Positions 1-11,319 of a stretch of DNA of 64,000 nucleotides are shown piece after piece. The DNA comes from Gnetum montanum (Eukaryota > Streptophyta > Gnetopsida > Gnetales > Gnetaceae), in contig MNCI01014219.1 in NCBI GenBank assembly GCA_015680685.1, forward strand, positions 98,589 through 162,588, written 5' to 3'. The position numbers and the translations under genes are program-made. Under the pieces are notes generated by a model. That model had not been told where the DNA came from, ran no database searches, and saw only the letters and a list, made by a program, of their open reading frames with translations. The stretch's first letter is position 1, and each line of letters begins with the position of its first letter.

Positions 1-915
1 TGTTGATGGGGTCGCATTGACAGGATGTTGTTGACGTGGCCAACCATGATGCTTCATCACTTAATATTTTTTAACAAAATGAAACTCATAACTTGGAGTC
101 TCCAAATCACTTAAGAAGCATGCAAAAAATTCTTAGAAAATCATTTACTCCATATGAAATACTTAACATCAAAAAATGGAGGGTGTTGGAACCTGAAATA
201 AGTAAAACATAGGTACACCCCAATATATGTAGTCCAACTAGAACTTTATATAGTTGAGCATTACTCAATGAAATCAAACCCATGACCTAGCATTTTATCA
301 CTAGGATAACACATCAGTATTATTAACATCCAAAAATGGCTATTGGATACCTTTATACATTAAAAAGAAATTGTTATAATACAATAAGTATAATTGAACA
401 ACCCATGAAGAAATAAGTACCTTACAATATTCATGTTACATCAACATCTTAAAGTGGATCAAGGTTACGTGATTTGTGATATACCCTTCCAACTTACTAA
501 ATTTAGATTTTATGCAAAATAAATAATTTTCTAGAAAATAAGAAAATTAGCTATCTCCTATTAATTTTGAAAGAAGATTACACAATACAATAGAACCACA
601 ATACCATAGAACACACAATAGCACACCCAACGATATTGTAGAGTAAGAGGCTCTACAATTATACAAGATTATTGTTGATGTATAGAACAATAATTTGGAT
701 TCCTTTCCTCTTTCTTAGTATTGGTTTACAATAATCAAGATTTACACATAATGGCCAACACCACACATACAATTGACCACATAAACTCTTATGTTAAAAA
801 TAGGTGACACATACTAATATTGATCAAAACACAAAGCTAACCCTTTAGGAAAACCTTCCCCACATCTAACTCCACAATTTTTGCTATTTTTCAAGTCGGA
901 TTTGCCACATCCAAA
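1..915. other. AT-rich sequence without recognisable gene
   Basis: Both strands are closed by frequent stops and no domain is recognisable. The stretch lies downstream of the inverted chromovirus remnant, so it may hold part of that element's 3' LTR, but no boundary could be fixed. Confidence 0.4.
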
Positions 916-919
916 GTTT

Positions 920-1240
920 CCTTACTTAAACAAGATGTCTTTTGGGCCTAGAAAAATGTCTTTTTGAGATTTAGAAACTTGTAGGAAAGATGTCTTCCAA
1001 AGGAAAAAGAAATATTTAGGTCTAGGAAGAAATCTTTTGATTTGAAAAGATGTCTTTTTGTGAATTGTTAGCTTGCAAGAAAGAGGTTTTTCAGTTTGGA
1101 AAGATGTCTTTTGGTTAGACAAGACATATTATAAGGTTGATATGACATCTTCTAGGCGGACAGGATGTCTTTCGTAAACATCCCAACTCTTGGAAAAAAC
1201 ATCTTTTGAGTGATAAGGACATCTTCCATGCCTTCAAAAC
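920..1240 (-). repeat. Cluster of GATGTCTT / GACATCTT words
   Basis: About a dozen copies of GATGTCTT or its reverse complement, some followed by TTTG, occur in roughly 300 bp at irregular spacing. The cluster lies just downstream of the chromodomain-like end of the inverted chromovirus, where a 3' LTR or 3' untranslated region is expected. The C/E copia LTRs carry a very similar word cluster (GATGTCTC). Assignment to an LTR is inference. Confidence 0.5.
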
Positions 1241-1339
1241 TATACTTCTCTACCTGTAGGGATTAACATCAGGCTCAAAAGAGATGTTTGTATACTAGCT
1301 CTTCCATCCTTCAAAAAGTGAACTTAGATGAAAAATGGA

Positions 1340-2600
1340 GTAGAGTAGAAGTGATCCCTCAATTAACAAGTTTGATCTTATGGATACATACGATATCATC
1401 AGTAGTTTGATCCTTCCAATGAACCATGTACTCATGCCTCTTCACTTTATAATTGCTAGAAGCTTCTCTCTTCCTGAGTATAATTGCCTTCCTTTATTTT
1501 GAAGGCTTAGACTTATTAATAGTCCCCATTAACTTATTGATGATACTTCTTAAGGTTTTATCATCTATTGAATTAAAAAAATGCACAAGATTTGCAACAT
1601 TGAAGACATTTTCAAATGATTGGGTAAGTTAATTTCAAAAGCATTATTATTGATTTTAATCTCTATTTTAAAAGGACCCATCTTCTTCACTTTAAATTTT
1701 GAGAAGTTTATACTCATTAGCCTCTTCTTCTTCAAGTACACCCAAACAAGATCACCAATAGCAAAATTAGGCTTTCTCTTGCCTTCATTTCTATTTTGAA
1801 CTCTTTCTTTAGCCTTCTTCTCTAGACTTCCTCTTAGTTGAGCATGAAGATCCCTCATATTCTTTATAAGGTTTGCATTCAATTAAACATCTTCATCAAA
1901 GCTTCTCACATTATCCACTATCTTGGGATAAAAATCATAATTAACCTGAAATGGGTTCTTCCTAATAGCAACATCAAAAGCATTATTTTAAGAAAGCTCT
2001 ACATGATACAATAAGGTCTTCCACCTATTATGTTATCCTTGATACCAATACTTTAAAATATTTAACAAAGATTTCTTAACCACTTTAATTTGGCCATTAA
2101 ACTATGGATGATATGTCCTAGAAAAACTCAGTCTTATTCCTAAAATCTTCCAAAGTGACCTCTAAAAATGACTTGTGAAATTGAAGTCTCTATCACTAAA
2201 AATATTCACAAGGATTCCATGCAACCTTACAACATGCTGGAATCAAAAATTTACAAGAGATACATAGCTCACCTTCATGCACAAAATGAAGTGTTCCATC
2301 TTGGATAATCTCTCCACCATCACAAAGATAGCATTGTTTCAATATTTTATCTTTAAAATCACACTTACAAAGTCCATTGATGCATGTTCCCAAGGTCTTT
2401 TGGGAAATTAAAAAAGACACATTATGTCCATTCACTCCTTTACCTCCCTTGAATTTCTAACATGTTAAGCACTCCTTCAAAATTCTGGAGACTTTAGAGG
2501 CCATTCTAGGCTAAAATTAATACCTACTCAAAAGATTTAATGTCTTATCTTTGCTCATGTAACCTACCATACCACCATAATATTTTTTAATGAAAAAGTT
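1340..2600 (-). pseudogene. Chromovirus integrase with GPY/F module and chromodomain-like tail
   Basis: The HHCC zinc region is readable at about 2590-2430: HYGG near the start, then a C..C pair. The catalytic core follows at about 2390-2000, with text matching FVMVERLSKM and NIFSDRDFNFTSHF, the second holding the second catalytic Asp. The GPY/F module is at about 1640-1790, with GDLVWVYLKKKR and GPFKIEIKINNNAFEINLP. FNVANLVHFF follows and, after one stop, a tail at about 1480-1359 reading RHEYMVHWKDQTTDDIV. That tail resembles the aromatic/YLVKWKG part of a chromodomain. In chromoviruses this domain is thought to steer integration to marked chromatin. At least two frameshifts separate zinc region, core and C-terminus. 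Confidence 0.85.
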
Positions 2601-2879
2601 TCTACTAAAATCATAACTGGAACTGCAAACCTTTCCATTCTTGAATAATAGTTCATCTTGGATGTAATAGTTCCTTCATTGATCTATCCTACTTAACAAT
2701 GGTTCTTTGAGGCCCCTTCAAACATGCCCAAAATCTGAATCATGTTAATAAAAATCAATAAAATCATTCATACCTTGCACATGAGAAATGCTGAAATTCA
2801 CCACATGCACCCTAGATAATGCAAATGCCACCACATTGGCTTTTCGACTCTTATGCTTGAGCACAAAATTGAACTTCTA

Positions 2880-3910
2880 CAATTGTGTCAGCAACTTCAT
2901 GTTTTTAACACTTAACTTATTTTGGAAATTAAGAAATTGAAGTTCTTTTTTGTCAATAATCAAATTGAACTTCATGGATTATAGATAATGGATCTAATGC
3001 TTGAATACCATATAATTCCTTTTCATACACACTCTATTTCTACATTAACTTATTTAGTTTTTCTGAAAAACAAAGCAATAGGTCTTCCTCCTTTAATGGT
3101 AAGTTGACTTTCATCCACCTCCACCTAAAAAATCTTCTAGAAATGTGGTATTGTAGGCACTAGTTGAGTTATTATTTTTACTTTCAAGAAGTTAAAGCTC
3201 CTTTGGGTTTCATCATCCCACCTAAAATCTTGAATCTTCTTAATCTAAGAAAAAATAGGCCATGGAATATCATTTAAATTTTTTATGAATCTTTTATAAA
3301 ACCTACAAAACCATGAAATGATCTTATCCCCCTTAATATTTCTAAGAGTTCACCAATCTCTAATATCCTTCATGTTGGTAGCTTCTATCCTACTTTGATT
3401 TCTGAAAATCACATGTCCTAAGTATGTGATCTCTATCTTGAAGAAGTTACTTTTATTGACATTTAGCACCAATTGTGCCTCCTCCAACTTGAAATACATT
3501 CTTCTCAAATAATCCAAGTGTTCCTCCTCAGTAGAGCTATATAAAACATTTTCATCAAAGAAGACAATATAATACTTACTAATCAAACCTTTAAGAACAT
3601 CATGCATTAAGCTCATGAATGTAGAAGGGGTATTTATGAGCCCAAATGACATCACCAACTACTTAAATAATCCATTTAGGATATTGAAAGTGATTTTTTA
3701 TTCATCAATAGGTCTAATTTAAATATGATGGTAGTAACTCTTTAAACCAATCTTGCTAAAAACCATTGCATTTGTAAGAACATCAAGGATATCATCCATC
3801 CTTGGGATAGGAAACTTGTACCTCACTATTATTCTATTTATATAGCCCTTTAATCAATGTAAATACTTCATTCCTCATTGTCCTTATTTGGTACAAGCAC
3901 TTCTAAAATA
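2880..3910 (-). pseudogene. Chromovirus reverse transcriptase and RNase H
   Basis: The minus strand reads YKFPIPRMDDILD, SKIGLKSYYHHI, VMSFGLINTPSTFM and YLGHVI in RT order from about 3910 to 3350. The polymerase box, normally Y-x-D-D, reads VFFDENVLYS, so the second Asp is lost and the copy would be catalytically dead. The connection and RNase H follow at about 3350-2880 (FCRFYKRFIKNLNDIPWPIF, then DETQRSFNFLKVKI and LTKKNFNFL). Only one stretch (3658-3350) is open for about 100 codons. Together these regions copied the genomic RNA of the element. Confidence 0.88.
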
Positions 3911-4279
3911 TTACAAGAAGAGATTAACTCTCTCACAAAGCCATTTGCAAGTAGCTCCTCTACCTTTGTAATTCAATCCAATTGTTTAGTGCTATCTGGT
4001 ATGTCATCTTAGTTGGAATGGTAGAACTAGGGATGAAGTTAATTTAATGTTGAACATTCCTAATTGGTGACATTCCATCTAATTCCCCCTTGAATACATT
4101 AGGAAATTACTTCTGAAACCCTAATACACTTGCTAGAAGTTCTACCTATACAACATCATGATTAGAAGCAATAGTAGATACAATCATAAATCCAAAACCT
4201 ACCTCATCATGTTCCTTAATTTATTATCTCTTCCCAAGAAGAATTAAGGAAGCATTAAGTGAAGTTTGTTACCTTTCTT

Positions 4280-5210
4280 GTTAAGAAATCCATCTTGCTA
4301 CACTCCACATACATACTTCTTTCCCCATCAAATTGAGAACCATTATTAAAATTCCAAGACCTTTCAAGAAAAACAATAGTATAATCAATTGGAAATACAT
4401 AAAGTTTTAAAATATCATGAAAAATCCCAATATTAAAATTTAAAACATATTGTTCCTTTACCTCTTGAGTGAAATATTTAGAAAACTAATGTACCTTGTA
4501 GAATCTAGGATGAGAATATGTTATTGAACCCAATTTAGAAACTACCCTAGAGGAAATCATTTTCTTAGGCTTCTTCATAAATCAATATATGAATCCATTT
4601 CCCACTAATTAAACATCTATCCCAATCATAAACAATAATTTTCTTGCTAAATGATCTCCTTTCTTCGCATTTCTCATAAATTCACACAAATTAATTTCAA
4701 AAACTTTCTAAATTTTGAGAGCATTAGGATTACTTCTTTGAAGAGCTTAGCTTGATGTCTTCTCCATCTTTAAGGTTTGTACATCCTTGTCATTGGCTAC
4801 CTTGTAAAGTAAACGTTTCCATTCCCATTATTTATATTCCAACTCTCCATCCTTGAAGCATTGAATCTTGGATGGGTTGCTACCTTGAACCTTGCCTCCC
4901 TTACTTTGGTCCTTCTTGACCTTGTCCTTTTTATCTTTTTTTTTTCTTTCTTCTTGTCAAGGGTTCCATCTTTATTTTCAGGTTTTCATTTGGATCCCTT
5001 CTCTAATTTGGATCTCTTCTCTAATTTGGATCTCTTATCTTTTCATTTTAAAGCTTGTTTGCTCCTACTTCCAAATTTGCTAAGTTTCTTTTCTATTTTG
5101 AGTACCAAATCATAAGTCTCATCTAGGGTTTAAGACTTATAAAATGTCAACTCCTACTAATAAGCCATCTTGGGATCTTTAAGAAAGATTGAAGCTTGTT
5201 CATATTCTTT
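4280..5210 (-). pseudogene. Chromovirus gag tail and degenerate protease
   Basis: At about 5200-5100 the minus strand reads TLDETYDLVLKIEKKLSKFG, the helical end of a chromoviral gag. A Lys-rich stretch follows, then a zinc-knuckle relic at about 4870-4800 (IQCFKDGELEYK-stop-WEW, where CCHC would need Cys and His at D, Y and W). About 4640-4280 has the spacing of a retropepsin, with RVVSKLGSI and LKLYVFPIDYTIVFL, but the DSG/DTG active site is not recognisable. The Lys-rich linker creates a misleading Leu/Phe-rich frame on the plus strand. Confidence 0.6.
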
Positions 5211-5230
5211 CAATTAATCTTAGATTAGTA

Positions 5231-6154
5231 GAAAAGATCATAAAATCCAATGTTAGAATATAATCATAACACAATGTACACTCATAAGTTCTGTAATGAT
5301 CCAAGATTGTTGTTAATCACTTGTAAACAAGTCACAGAAAAAAAAAAGACTTATCATGCAAATTGTTATGACCTTATCCATGGACCATAAGCAACCATTA
5401 ATTAGTTACAAAGTGGATATATCAAGAATCAGAAGATCTAGTAAAAAACAATATGAAGATTAAGAAGATAGTGTGTGCATGTAAGAATGAATTATGAGAA
5501 AAGATATTAAATGAGGCATCACACAAAAGAGAATCAGAATTAAAACCACAAGAAATTGAAGATACATGTCTAAAGTAATAAAGTAGTTAGTACTAAGAAA
5601 CATAATTGACAAGAAGAGTCATTATGATTCATAGATTCCTAATGACAATTCAAGAAGTAAAAAGGTTATTAAGTTTTTTATAAAAAGAAAAAAAAAAAGA
5701 AACAAGTTAGGATCCAGTTTCCTAAATAAGAAAAGAAGATCCAAGTTGAACCATTCATAATTGGGTCTAGTTTCCTAAAAAGGAAGACAAGATCATCCAG
5801 AAGATTACAAAGGAATGTAGAAGAACATGACTATGAAGAAGGTATAGGCTATAATTAAGGTAGTAGTCTGTAATAAGTCCAGCTATGGATCTCTAAGAAA
5901 CTCAAGAAGGCTTATCCCACATAGGATTGACCAATAGGAAAAATTACCACGAAGACCTATCATTAGTAACAAGAAAAGGCAACCATTATGAGGATGTAGC
6001 CAAGGAAAAAGAAGAAGATAAAGTAAGAGGAAGAAGAAGTCATTATGAAAAAGAGATTTGTAATGAGATTAAAAGATACTAAGAATCACTACAGAATGTG
6101 GACAATATGATTATGAAACGTGTATAATGATGAATTATTTAATAAATAAGTTAT
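5231..6154. other. AT-rich spacer, no gene seen
   Basis: No domain is readable on either strand. Two partly matching segments, GTTTCCTAAATAAG near 5716 and GTTTCCTAAAAAGG near 5768, look like a small local duplication. The segment may contain the 5' LTR of the inverted chromovirus, but no termini were found. Confidence 0.35.
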
Positions 6155-7281
6155 TGAAACACCTCTAGCAAAATTTATATGATGCATAAGAAGCCTAATA
6201 GCCACAAATTTGAATTGTAATTTGATTGGAATTTAAAGGTAAAAATAATTGCATATTTTCCTGTAAAGAATCCTACCATATGTTCTTATTTTAGCAAATT
6301 TTTGGATATTTCTTCATGTGTAGAGTGAAATTCATAGTTCATAAGCTAGAAATTTCATTTAAGCAAACGTATGAAGGCCTAAAATGCAAACGCATTGCCC
6401 AAATTGGTAACAAGAAGCCAAAAACGTTGGTGGCATACACGTTGGAGTTTGGGTCGTGAAAATAGCCCAAATGTATCATCAAATTTGACAAGAAAGGCTA
6501 CATACATTGGTGGTTCATAAGCTACATTTTTTTGTGTGGTGAAAGTGTGAAATATGCTATAATTCAATGCCCAAAAAGTCAAAAACGTTAGCATGTCATA
6601 TGTTGTAGATTTTGGCCATAAAAAAAAAACAAAAATATTGTATAATTTATTAAGAATTTGGTAGAATCAAATCAACAAAAAATTAGGATGTTCACAACCT
6701 ATTTGAACCAAAGTTTACACCATTTTCAGGACTTTTGAATCATTTTGCTTTCAGCTAAATTTAAGACTTTCAAAGTAGAGCAAAATCTAAAAGTCCATAG
6801 CCATTTCTAACTAGTTCAGATCATTGTAGGAGAGACTAGTAATAGGCAAAGTTCAAGACTAGATTTGTGTAGATATTATAGTAAAACACATCCTATGAAT
6901 TGCATTGGAGATTAAAGATATTCTTGTATTTCTCAAGTTCTAAATTTCATAATCTATATTTTCTAAACCTTTGCTTCTAGCATTTTCTTTCATAGTGATT
7001 AATATTAAAGTTTATAGTTTTATCTTGTTTTACAATATTTTTTCTAACTCTTTGTTCTTATTTTTTGTACTACACCTTGTAATTAAAATGTTTTCTTGTA
7101 TTTATTTTATTGCTCAATAACAAACCCTTGTAAGTCCTCAAGTAATCAACAAGATTGTTTGAGGCACCCCACATCCTTTTTTTGAGGCCCATGAATCAAG
7201 GATTAAACTATTACACATTGGGATTTTTGGTTTTTCCAGTACCAAATTTTCTAGTCATTAAAATTTCTAGTAGTCATTACA
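6155..7281 (+). repeat. Probable 5' LTR of element A
   Basis: The left end reads TGAAACACC, identical to the first nine bases of both LTRs of element B. The right end CATTACA is followed by GTTTCTAGTGTTAGAAGGA, matching the sequence just after the 5' LTR of B. Near the right end both share an order of AGGCACCCC/AGGTACCCC, a GAGGCCC-like stretch and TTTTTGGTT. About 6360-6600 repeats the word ACGTTGG. No 3' partner lies in the window, so the ends rest on comparison with B. Confidence 0.6.
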
Positions 7282-7312
7282 GTTTCTAGTGTTAGAAGGA
7301 TGGCCTCTACTT
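7282..7312 (+). promoter_or_regulatory. Candidate primer-binding region of element A
   Basis: GTTTCTAGTGTTAGAAGGATGG directly follows the LTR end. The equivalent site in B is GTTTCTATCACTAGAAGGAGGG. Conservation at this position in two diverged copies suggests the primer-binding site, but it has mutated too far to name the tRNA. Confidence 0.35.
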
Positions 7313-7439
7313 GGTCTATTCATCAAAGACCATTTACAAATCATTTGCCTATTTTTGGCTTGCCTATGAATGTATTGAAAACAATAAAAATTATTTTATT
7401 TTTTGAAGGTGAATGTGTGGAATTGTGACTAGTTTTTGG

Positions 7440-8110
7440 CAAAAACAAAATTTTCCATCATGTTTGTGTAGTGCAGTGTACAACGCTATTTCAACTGCCT
7501 ACACTTAGTAATTCAAAAAACTAATTTTTGACCATTGCAGTGCACAACGCTACCTTAGCCCCTATGTTGGTAACTAAAGAAATTTTAATTTCTATTATTG
7601 CAATATGCATTGTTGTCCCTTCTCATACGCTCACAACTTAACGTTTTTCATATTTATGGTTGTAGTGCATAGTACCTTATCTATTTTCTATACTCGTAAT
7701 TTGAAATTTTTTTTGTGTGATTTTAATATATGTTGAAACCTATTATTTTTTATCCTAGCATTGGTTAAATATGTTAGAAAAATTTTTGAACAATTTTTAA
7801 TTTTTCATTGTAGTTGTAGTTAATACATTAAATTCTATACATTAGTAGTTTCACAAGTTGAAACTCTAATACATTAAAGTTTTACAAGTTGATACTCTCA
7901 TATGTTGGAAGTTTCACAAGTTGAATCTTTTATACGTTAGTAGATTCACAAGTTGAAAATTTTACGCGTTGAAACCTTTACAAGTTGGAATGCTTATAAG
8001 TTAACTTATACATTGAAAATCTTACAAGTTGAGATTTCCATAGGTTAGGTTATATGATATTCTCACAAGTTGGAACTCTCATATGTGAAAGATTACAAGT
8101 TAGAAATTTG
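7440..8110 (+). repeat. Leader repeats of element A
   Basis: Two arrays lie between LTR and gag. At about 7460-7700 a unit of about 85-90 bp recurs around GTGCAGTG-ACAACGCTA. At about 7840-8110 the word ACAAGTTG recurs about nine times with a spacing near 33 bp, often followed by GAAA. B has a 33-bp leader array at the equivalent place but with a different word. Confidence 0.55.
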
Positions 8111-8177
8111 ACACATTAGCCTTACACCTTTTGTGCCTTTTCGCCACTCCACCATTTTATCACACAACTTTGTACAC

Positions 8178-9053
8178 ATGGCCTCCAACCAAGAATTCAT
8201 CTGTATTTATGATCTTGAGGATCCAGCTATGGTAGAATGTACGCAATCCCTTAGATAGATGGGATTAGACCCATCTTTTATAAAAATCAATGAAGAATAT
8301 TATAACTTTATTAGTGCTAAGATCCAAGATGGCTTTCCCACCTCACACATAGAATTAGAGTGCAAATGGAAATTTGAGATCATTCATCGAAATGGAAAGG
8401 AGTATATTCCTTCCTCTTATGACTAGATTGAAATAATAAATTTTCATGTGTGTGCTAGTAGAGGCAAGTGAGGAAAATAGCTCAAACCAAAATCAAAATA
8501 AGTAGGACGAGTTTGGAGTAGACTATGAACCTAATACATTCATGGGGGACCTTGTATAATGATTGGTTCTAGGGGCAATCATCTTTAACTCCACATCTCT
8601 TGTGCCATCTATTAATCAGATTTCTTAGTCTACTTCTTTGTTTCCTATCATGTTCACCTCAACACCTATTGTCGTGGTGCACCAATCTTAGTAAGCATGT
8701 CATTTCACATCCTTATTCTTAGTAATGTCATTCACAACCCATTCTTGTTTTGTGTGACCACTATTGATGGTGTCCTTCACTCCACCTTCTTTCTTCATCC
8801 TAGTGGACCCCTCTTTAGAACTCTAAGCTTCACAAGCTTCTCACATCTTTTTTGTCTTCTTTGTCCTGCATGTTCCAACCCAAACCTCCTTTTCCCTATT
8901 TAACTGCTTGTGACTATGATTACATAAGCTTTTGCATCCATACCAATACCAATCATGCAGCCCTAGGCCATCCAACTTCCCTCACAACCATTAGTTCAAA
9001 CTCCATAACCCGCAAGAATGCCCCAAGACTTGGATTAAGCCTTCCATATGATC
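8178..9053 (+). pseudogene. Element A gag, N-terminal part (interrupted by element B)
   Basis: ATG at 8178 opens a frame beginning MASNQEFICIYDLEDPAM and continuing, with one TAG, through KINEEYYNFISAKI and RNGKEYIPSSYD. Element B has the same segment (NEKYNFLCIKI and NGWEYIPSSLD) upstream of its gag core, which fixes strand and start. After about 8440 the frame is broken by stops. The last readable text before the break, QDLD-stop-AFHMIQD, aligns with B just before its gag core and resumes at 23369 as QDLTEELHKLKAL. The product would be the N-terminal arm of the capsid precursor. Confidence 0.7.
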
Positions 9054-9058
9054 CAAGA
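9054..9058 (+). repeat. Left target-site duplication of element B (CAAGA)
   Basis: CAAGA directly precedes the TG of the 5' LTR and is repeated exactly after the CA of the 3' LTR at 23369-23373. Both copies lie in the gag of element A. Confidence 0.9.
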
Positions 9059-9084
9059 TGAAACACCATAAAATCTAGGGTTTG

Positions 9085-9995
9085 GCATCTTGATTGCAAA
9101 TTTTGGCTAAGTGTTAAGACTATGCTCAACCCTAGTTAAGAGAGTAGTCAACCTCTCATGGAGAGCGTAGTCTACATGAAGGGTAGTTTTGCAAATGTTT
9201 TCTAAGTGCTGAGACTACACTCATCCCCAGTTGAGAGTGTAGTTAGCCTCTCGTGGAGAGCATAGTCAACACAAAGGCCATTTTTTCATAGTTTTGTCTA
9301 AGTGTTGAGACTACACTCAAGCCCAGTTGAGAGCGTAGTCAGCCTCTCATGGAGAGCATAGTCAGCATGAAGGCTAGTTTTGCAAATTTTTTCTAAGTTT
9401 TGAGACTATAATCAACCCTAAATGAGAGCATAGTTAGCCTCTCGTAGAGAGCATAGTAAGCACAATGGCCATTTTTTGCAAATTTTTTCTAAGTCTTGGG
9501 ACTCCACTCATCCCTAAATGGGAGCATAGTTAGCCTCCCATAGAGAGTATAGTCTACAAAAATCTATTTTCTTATAGAATTCACCAACATTGAGACTATG
9601 CTCTCCCCCAACCCAAAGGGTAGTTAGCCTCTTGTAGAGAGCATAGTTAGCCAAAATAGTCTCCAACAACCTTCACTACATAACAATGATGCTTGGCTTA
9701 GCTCCAAAATGTAGTTAACTCACCTTTGGTGAGCACAGTCAGCAAAATACTTCTTTTTTATATCCTCTTTTGCCCCTAAATTATAACTATGCTCTACCCC
9801 ACACAAGATCATGGAGAGTGTAGTCTCGCAGAGCGTAATCTCTAGCTTTCATGTTTGTAGGTACCTTGTAGTCTTCTCAACACACCCATGTGGTTGGTAG
9901 CATAGTCACAGTCTCATAGTCTTGCAAAGTCCAGTAGAGCACAAAAAAGCACAACACCACTAGCCTAGTGGAGAGCGTAGTTGAGAGCATAGTCC
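9085..9995 (+). repeat. Tandem units of about 110 bp inside the B LTR
   Basis: Each unit reads roughly: GTTGAGACTATGCTCAACCC, AGTTGAGAGCGTAGTCAGCC, TCTCATGGAGAGCGTAGTC, then a spacer with TTTTGCAAATTTTTTCTAAG. About five full units are followed by degraded ones. GAGAG and CTCTC arms inside a unit can pair, so each unit may form a short hairpin. The 3' LTR has the same array at 21705-22620 with a somewhat different unit composition. Confidence 0.85.
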
Positions 9996-10051
9996 CAACT
10001 ATCCCCTTCACCATGTGGTAGCCATCTTGCATTTTTTGCTAACCTTAAACC

Positions 10052-10059
10052 TATAAATA
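10052..10059 (+). promoter_or_regulatory. TATA box of the B 5' LTR
   Basis: TATAAATA within CCTATAAATACCC; the 3' LTR keeps TATAAATA at 22708-22715. It is the only such box in the conserved right half of the LTR and is the likely start region of the genomic RNA. Confidence 0.6.
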
Positions 10060-11059
10060 CCCATGTCCTTAAAGTTTTAGGTTTGGCAAATTGAAAGGTT
10101 GGCAAAATCTAAGAAGCACTTGGGAGAAAACCAAAGGCATTTTGGCCAATTAAGAAGAGGTGAAGTTGCAGACCAACGCAAATCCCCATAGCCCAGTAGA
10201 ACACAGTAGCCAATGGTACATCGCAGTGGCCAACTTGATAGATGCAGACACCTTGGTGGAACACTAGTCTTCATGGACAAACACCTTGGAGACTGTCACT
10301 ATGCTATCCACTATGCCTATTGTACACCATGTACCTTAGAACCCCTTTTGATGTTAACTATGCTCAACCCCATTTGGGGTGGTGTTCTGCTTCTCTCTCT
10401 TTCTTTGCATTTTTTGCATTTTACTTGCATTTTTTGCTATTTTCCCACATAGCTACACCTAAAATTGCACTCAGGCGGTGGTCTACACATGTTGATATTG
10501 TCCACTTCATCAAAACTTTTAACTACATTCATCCCCTCTTGGGCACTTGTGACTACGCTCAACTTCATAAACATCATTAACATCGCTAACACTACTTGCT
10601 CACTTAACATCATCTTGCATTAGCATTGTAGCTAACCATGCTACACCTCTGTTGCATTTGGTAAGTCTCTATTTGATTGAATAGACCATTCAAGGTACCC
10701 CGTCTCCACCTCGAATAGGCCCTCACATAGATTCGAGGTTAGGTTGTGTGCCCACGGACCTTGGTGTTCTAGCGACTGACATTTTTGGTTGCTATAGTTT
10801 CTATCACTAGAAGGAGGGCCAAGCTATTTTCTTTTTTAGACTCTATTGTGGTTGTCTCAAGTGCTCTTTGCATCATAGTTGTTGGCTTTAGGCTAGCATA
10901 GATCATAACACCCCTGTGCACCTACTGCGCATGCAGCAGTAGCTGGATGTTAGGCTAGTGTAGGCATTTTCTACCAACTGGTTGGTGTAGATTGGACCCT
11001 GTGGTCAGTTCCCTTGGAACCCCGCGTAGTAACCCAAAGCATACATATTCACTATCTAC

Positions 11060-11240
11060 CAAATTCTTGATGCTTTCAGTTGGAGCATAGTAAACTATTT
11101 GGTGTAGAAAGTGTAGTTATCTTTCTAGCATAGAGAGCGTAGTCAGCTCTTCAGCGTAGAGAGCATAGTCAACTTTCTAGTGTAGAGAGCGTAGTCATCT
11201 CTTTAGTGTAGAAAACATAGTTAGTGTAGTTAGTCATGTT
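11060..11240 (+). repeat. 33-bp tandem repeats in the leader of element B
   Basis: About five units of a form like TCTAGTGTAGAGAGCGTAGTC are spaced at about 33 bp. They use the same AGCGTAGTC word as the LTR array. The position, between primer-binding region and gag, is where packaging and dimerisation signals usually lie; that role is inference. Confidence 0.65.
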
Positions 11241-11319
11241 AGTAGTATTTTATGATCAGCAACCCTTGTAGTCCCCTCTTGCAACTTAATTAGTATCTAT
11301 AAACCCAGGATAGCCTTCA

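Larger units (their letters stand above)
1330..5230 (-). mobile_element. Inverted Ty3/gypsy chromovirus remnant
   Basis: Read on the minus strand, the order is gag tail with a CCHC-like knuckle, degenerate protease, reverse transcriptase, RNase H, integrase with an HHCC zinc region and GPY/F module, then a chromodomain-like tail. This is the chromovirus order. The RT text (VMSFGLINTPSTFMSLMHDV) is closest in character to the plant Tekay/Del type. Every domain is broken by stops or frameshifts. LTRs and TSDs could not be delimited. It flanks element A but is not part of it. Confidence 0.85.
9059..10796 (+). repeat. 5' LTR of element B
   Basis: Starts TGAAACACC and ends GCTATA, where the 3' LTR still has GCTACA. 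Its left 950 bases are filled by tandem AGCRTAGTC units. TATAAATA lies at 10052-10059 about 740 bp before the right end, in a segment shared by both LTRs. The right end carries GGTACCCCGTCTCCACCTC, also matched in the 3' copy. Confidence 0.92.

Noticed and set aside
4861-5115. Leu/Phe/Ser-rich plus-strand frame
   Set aside because: It is the reverse of the Lys-rich gag linker of the inverted chromovirus; no independent support.
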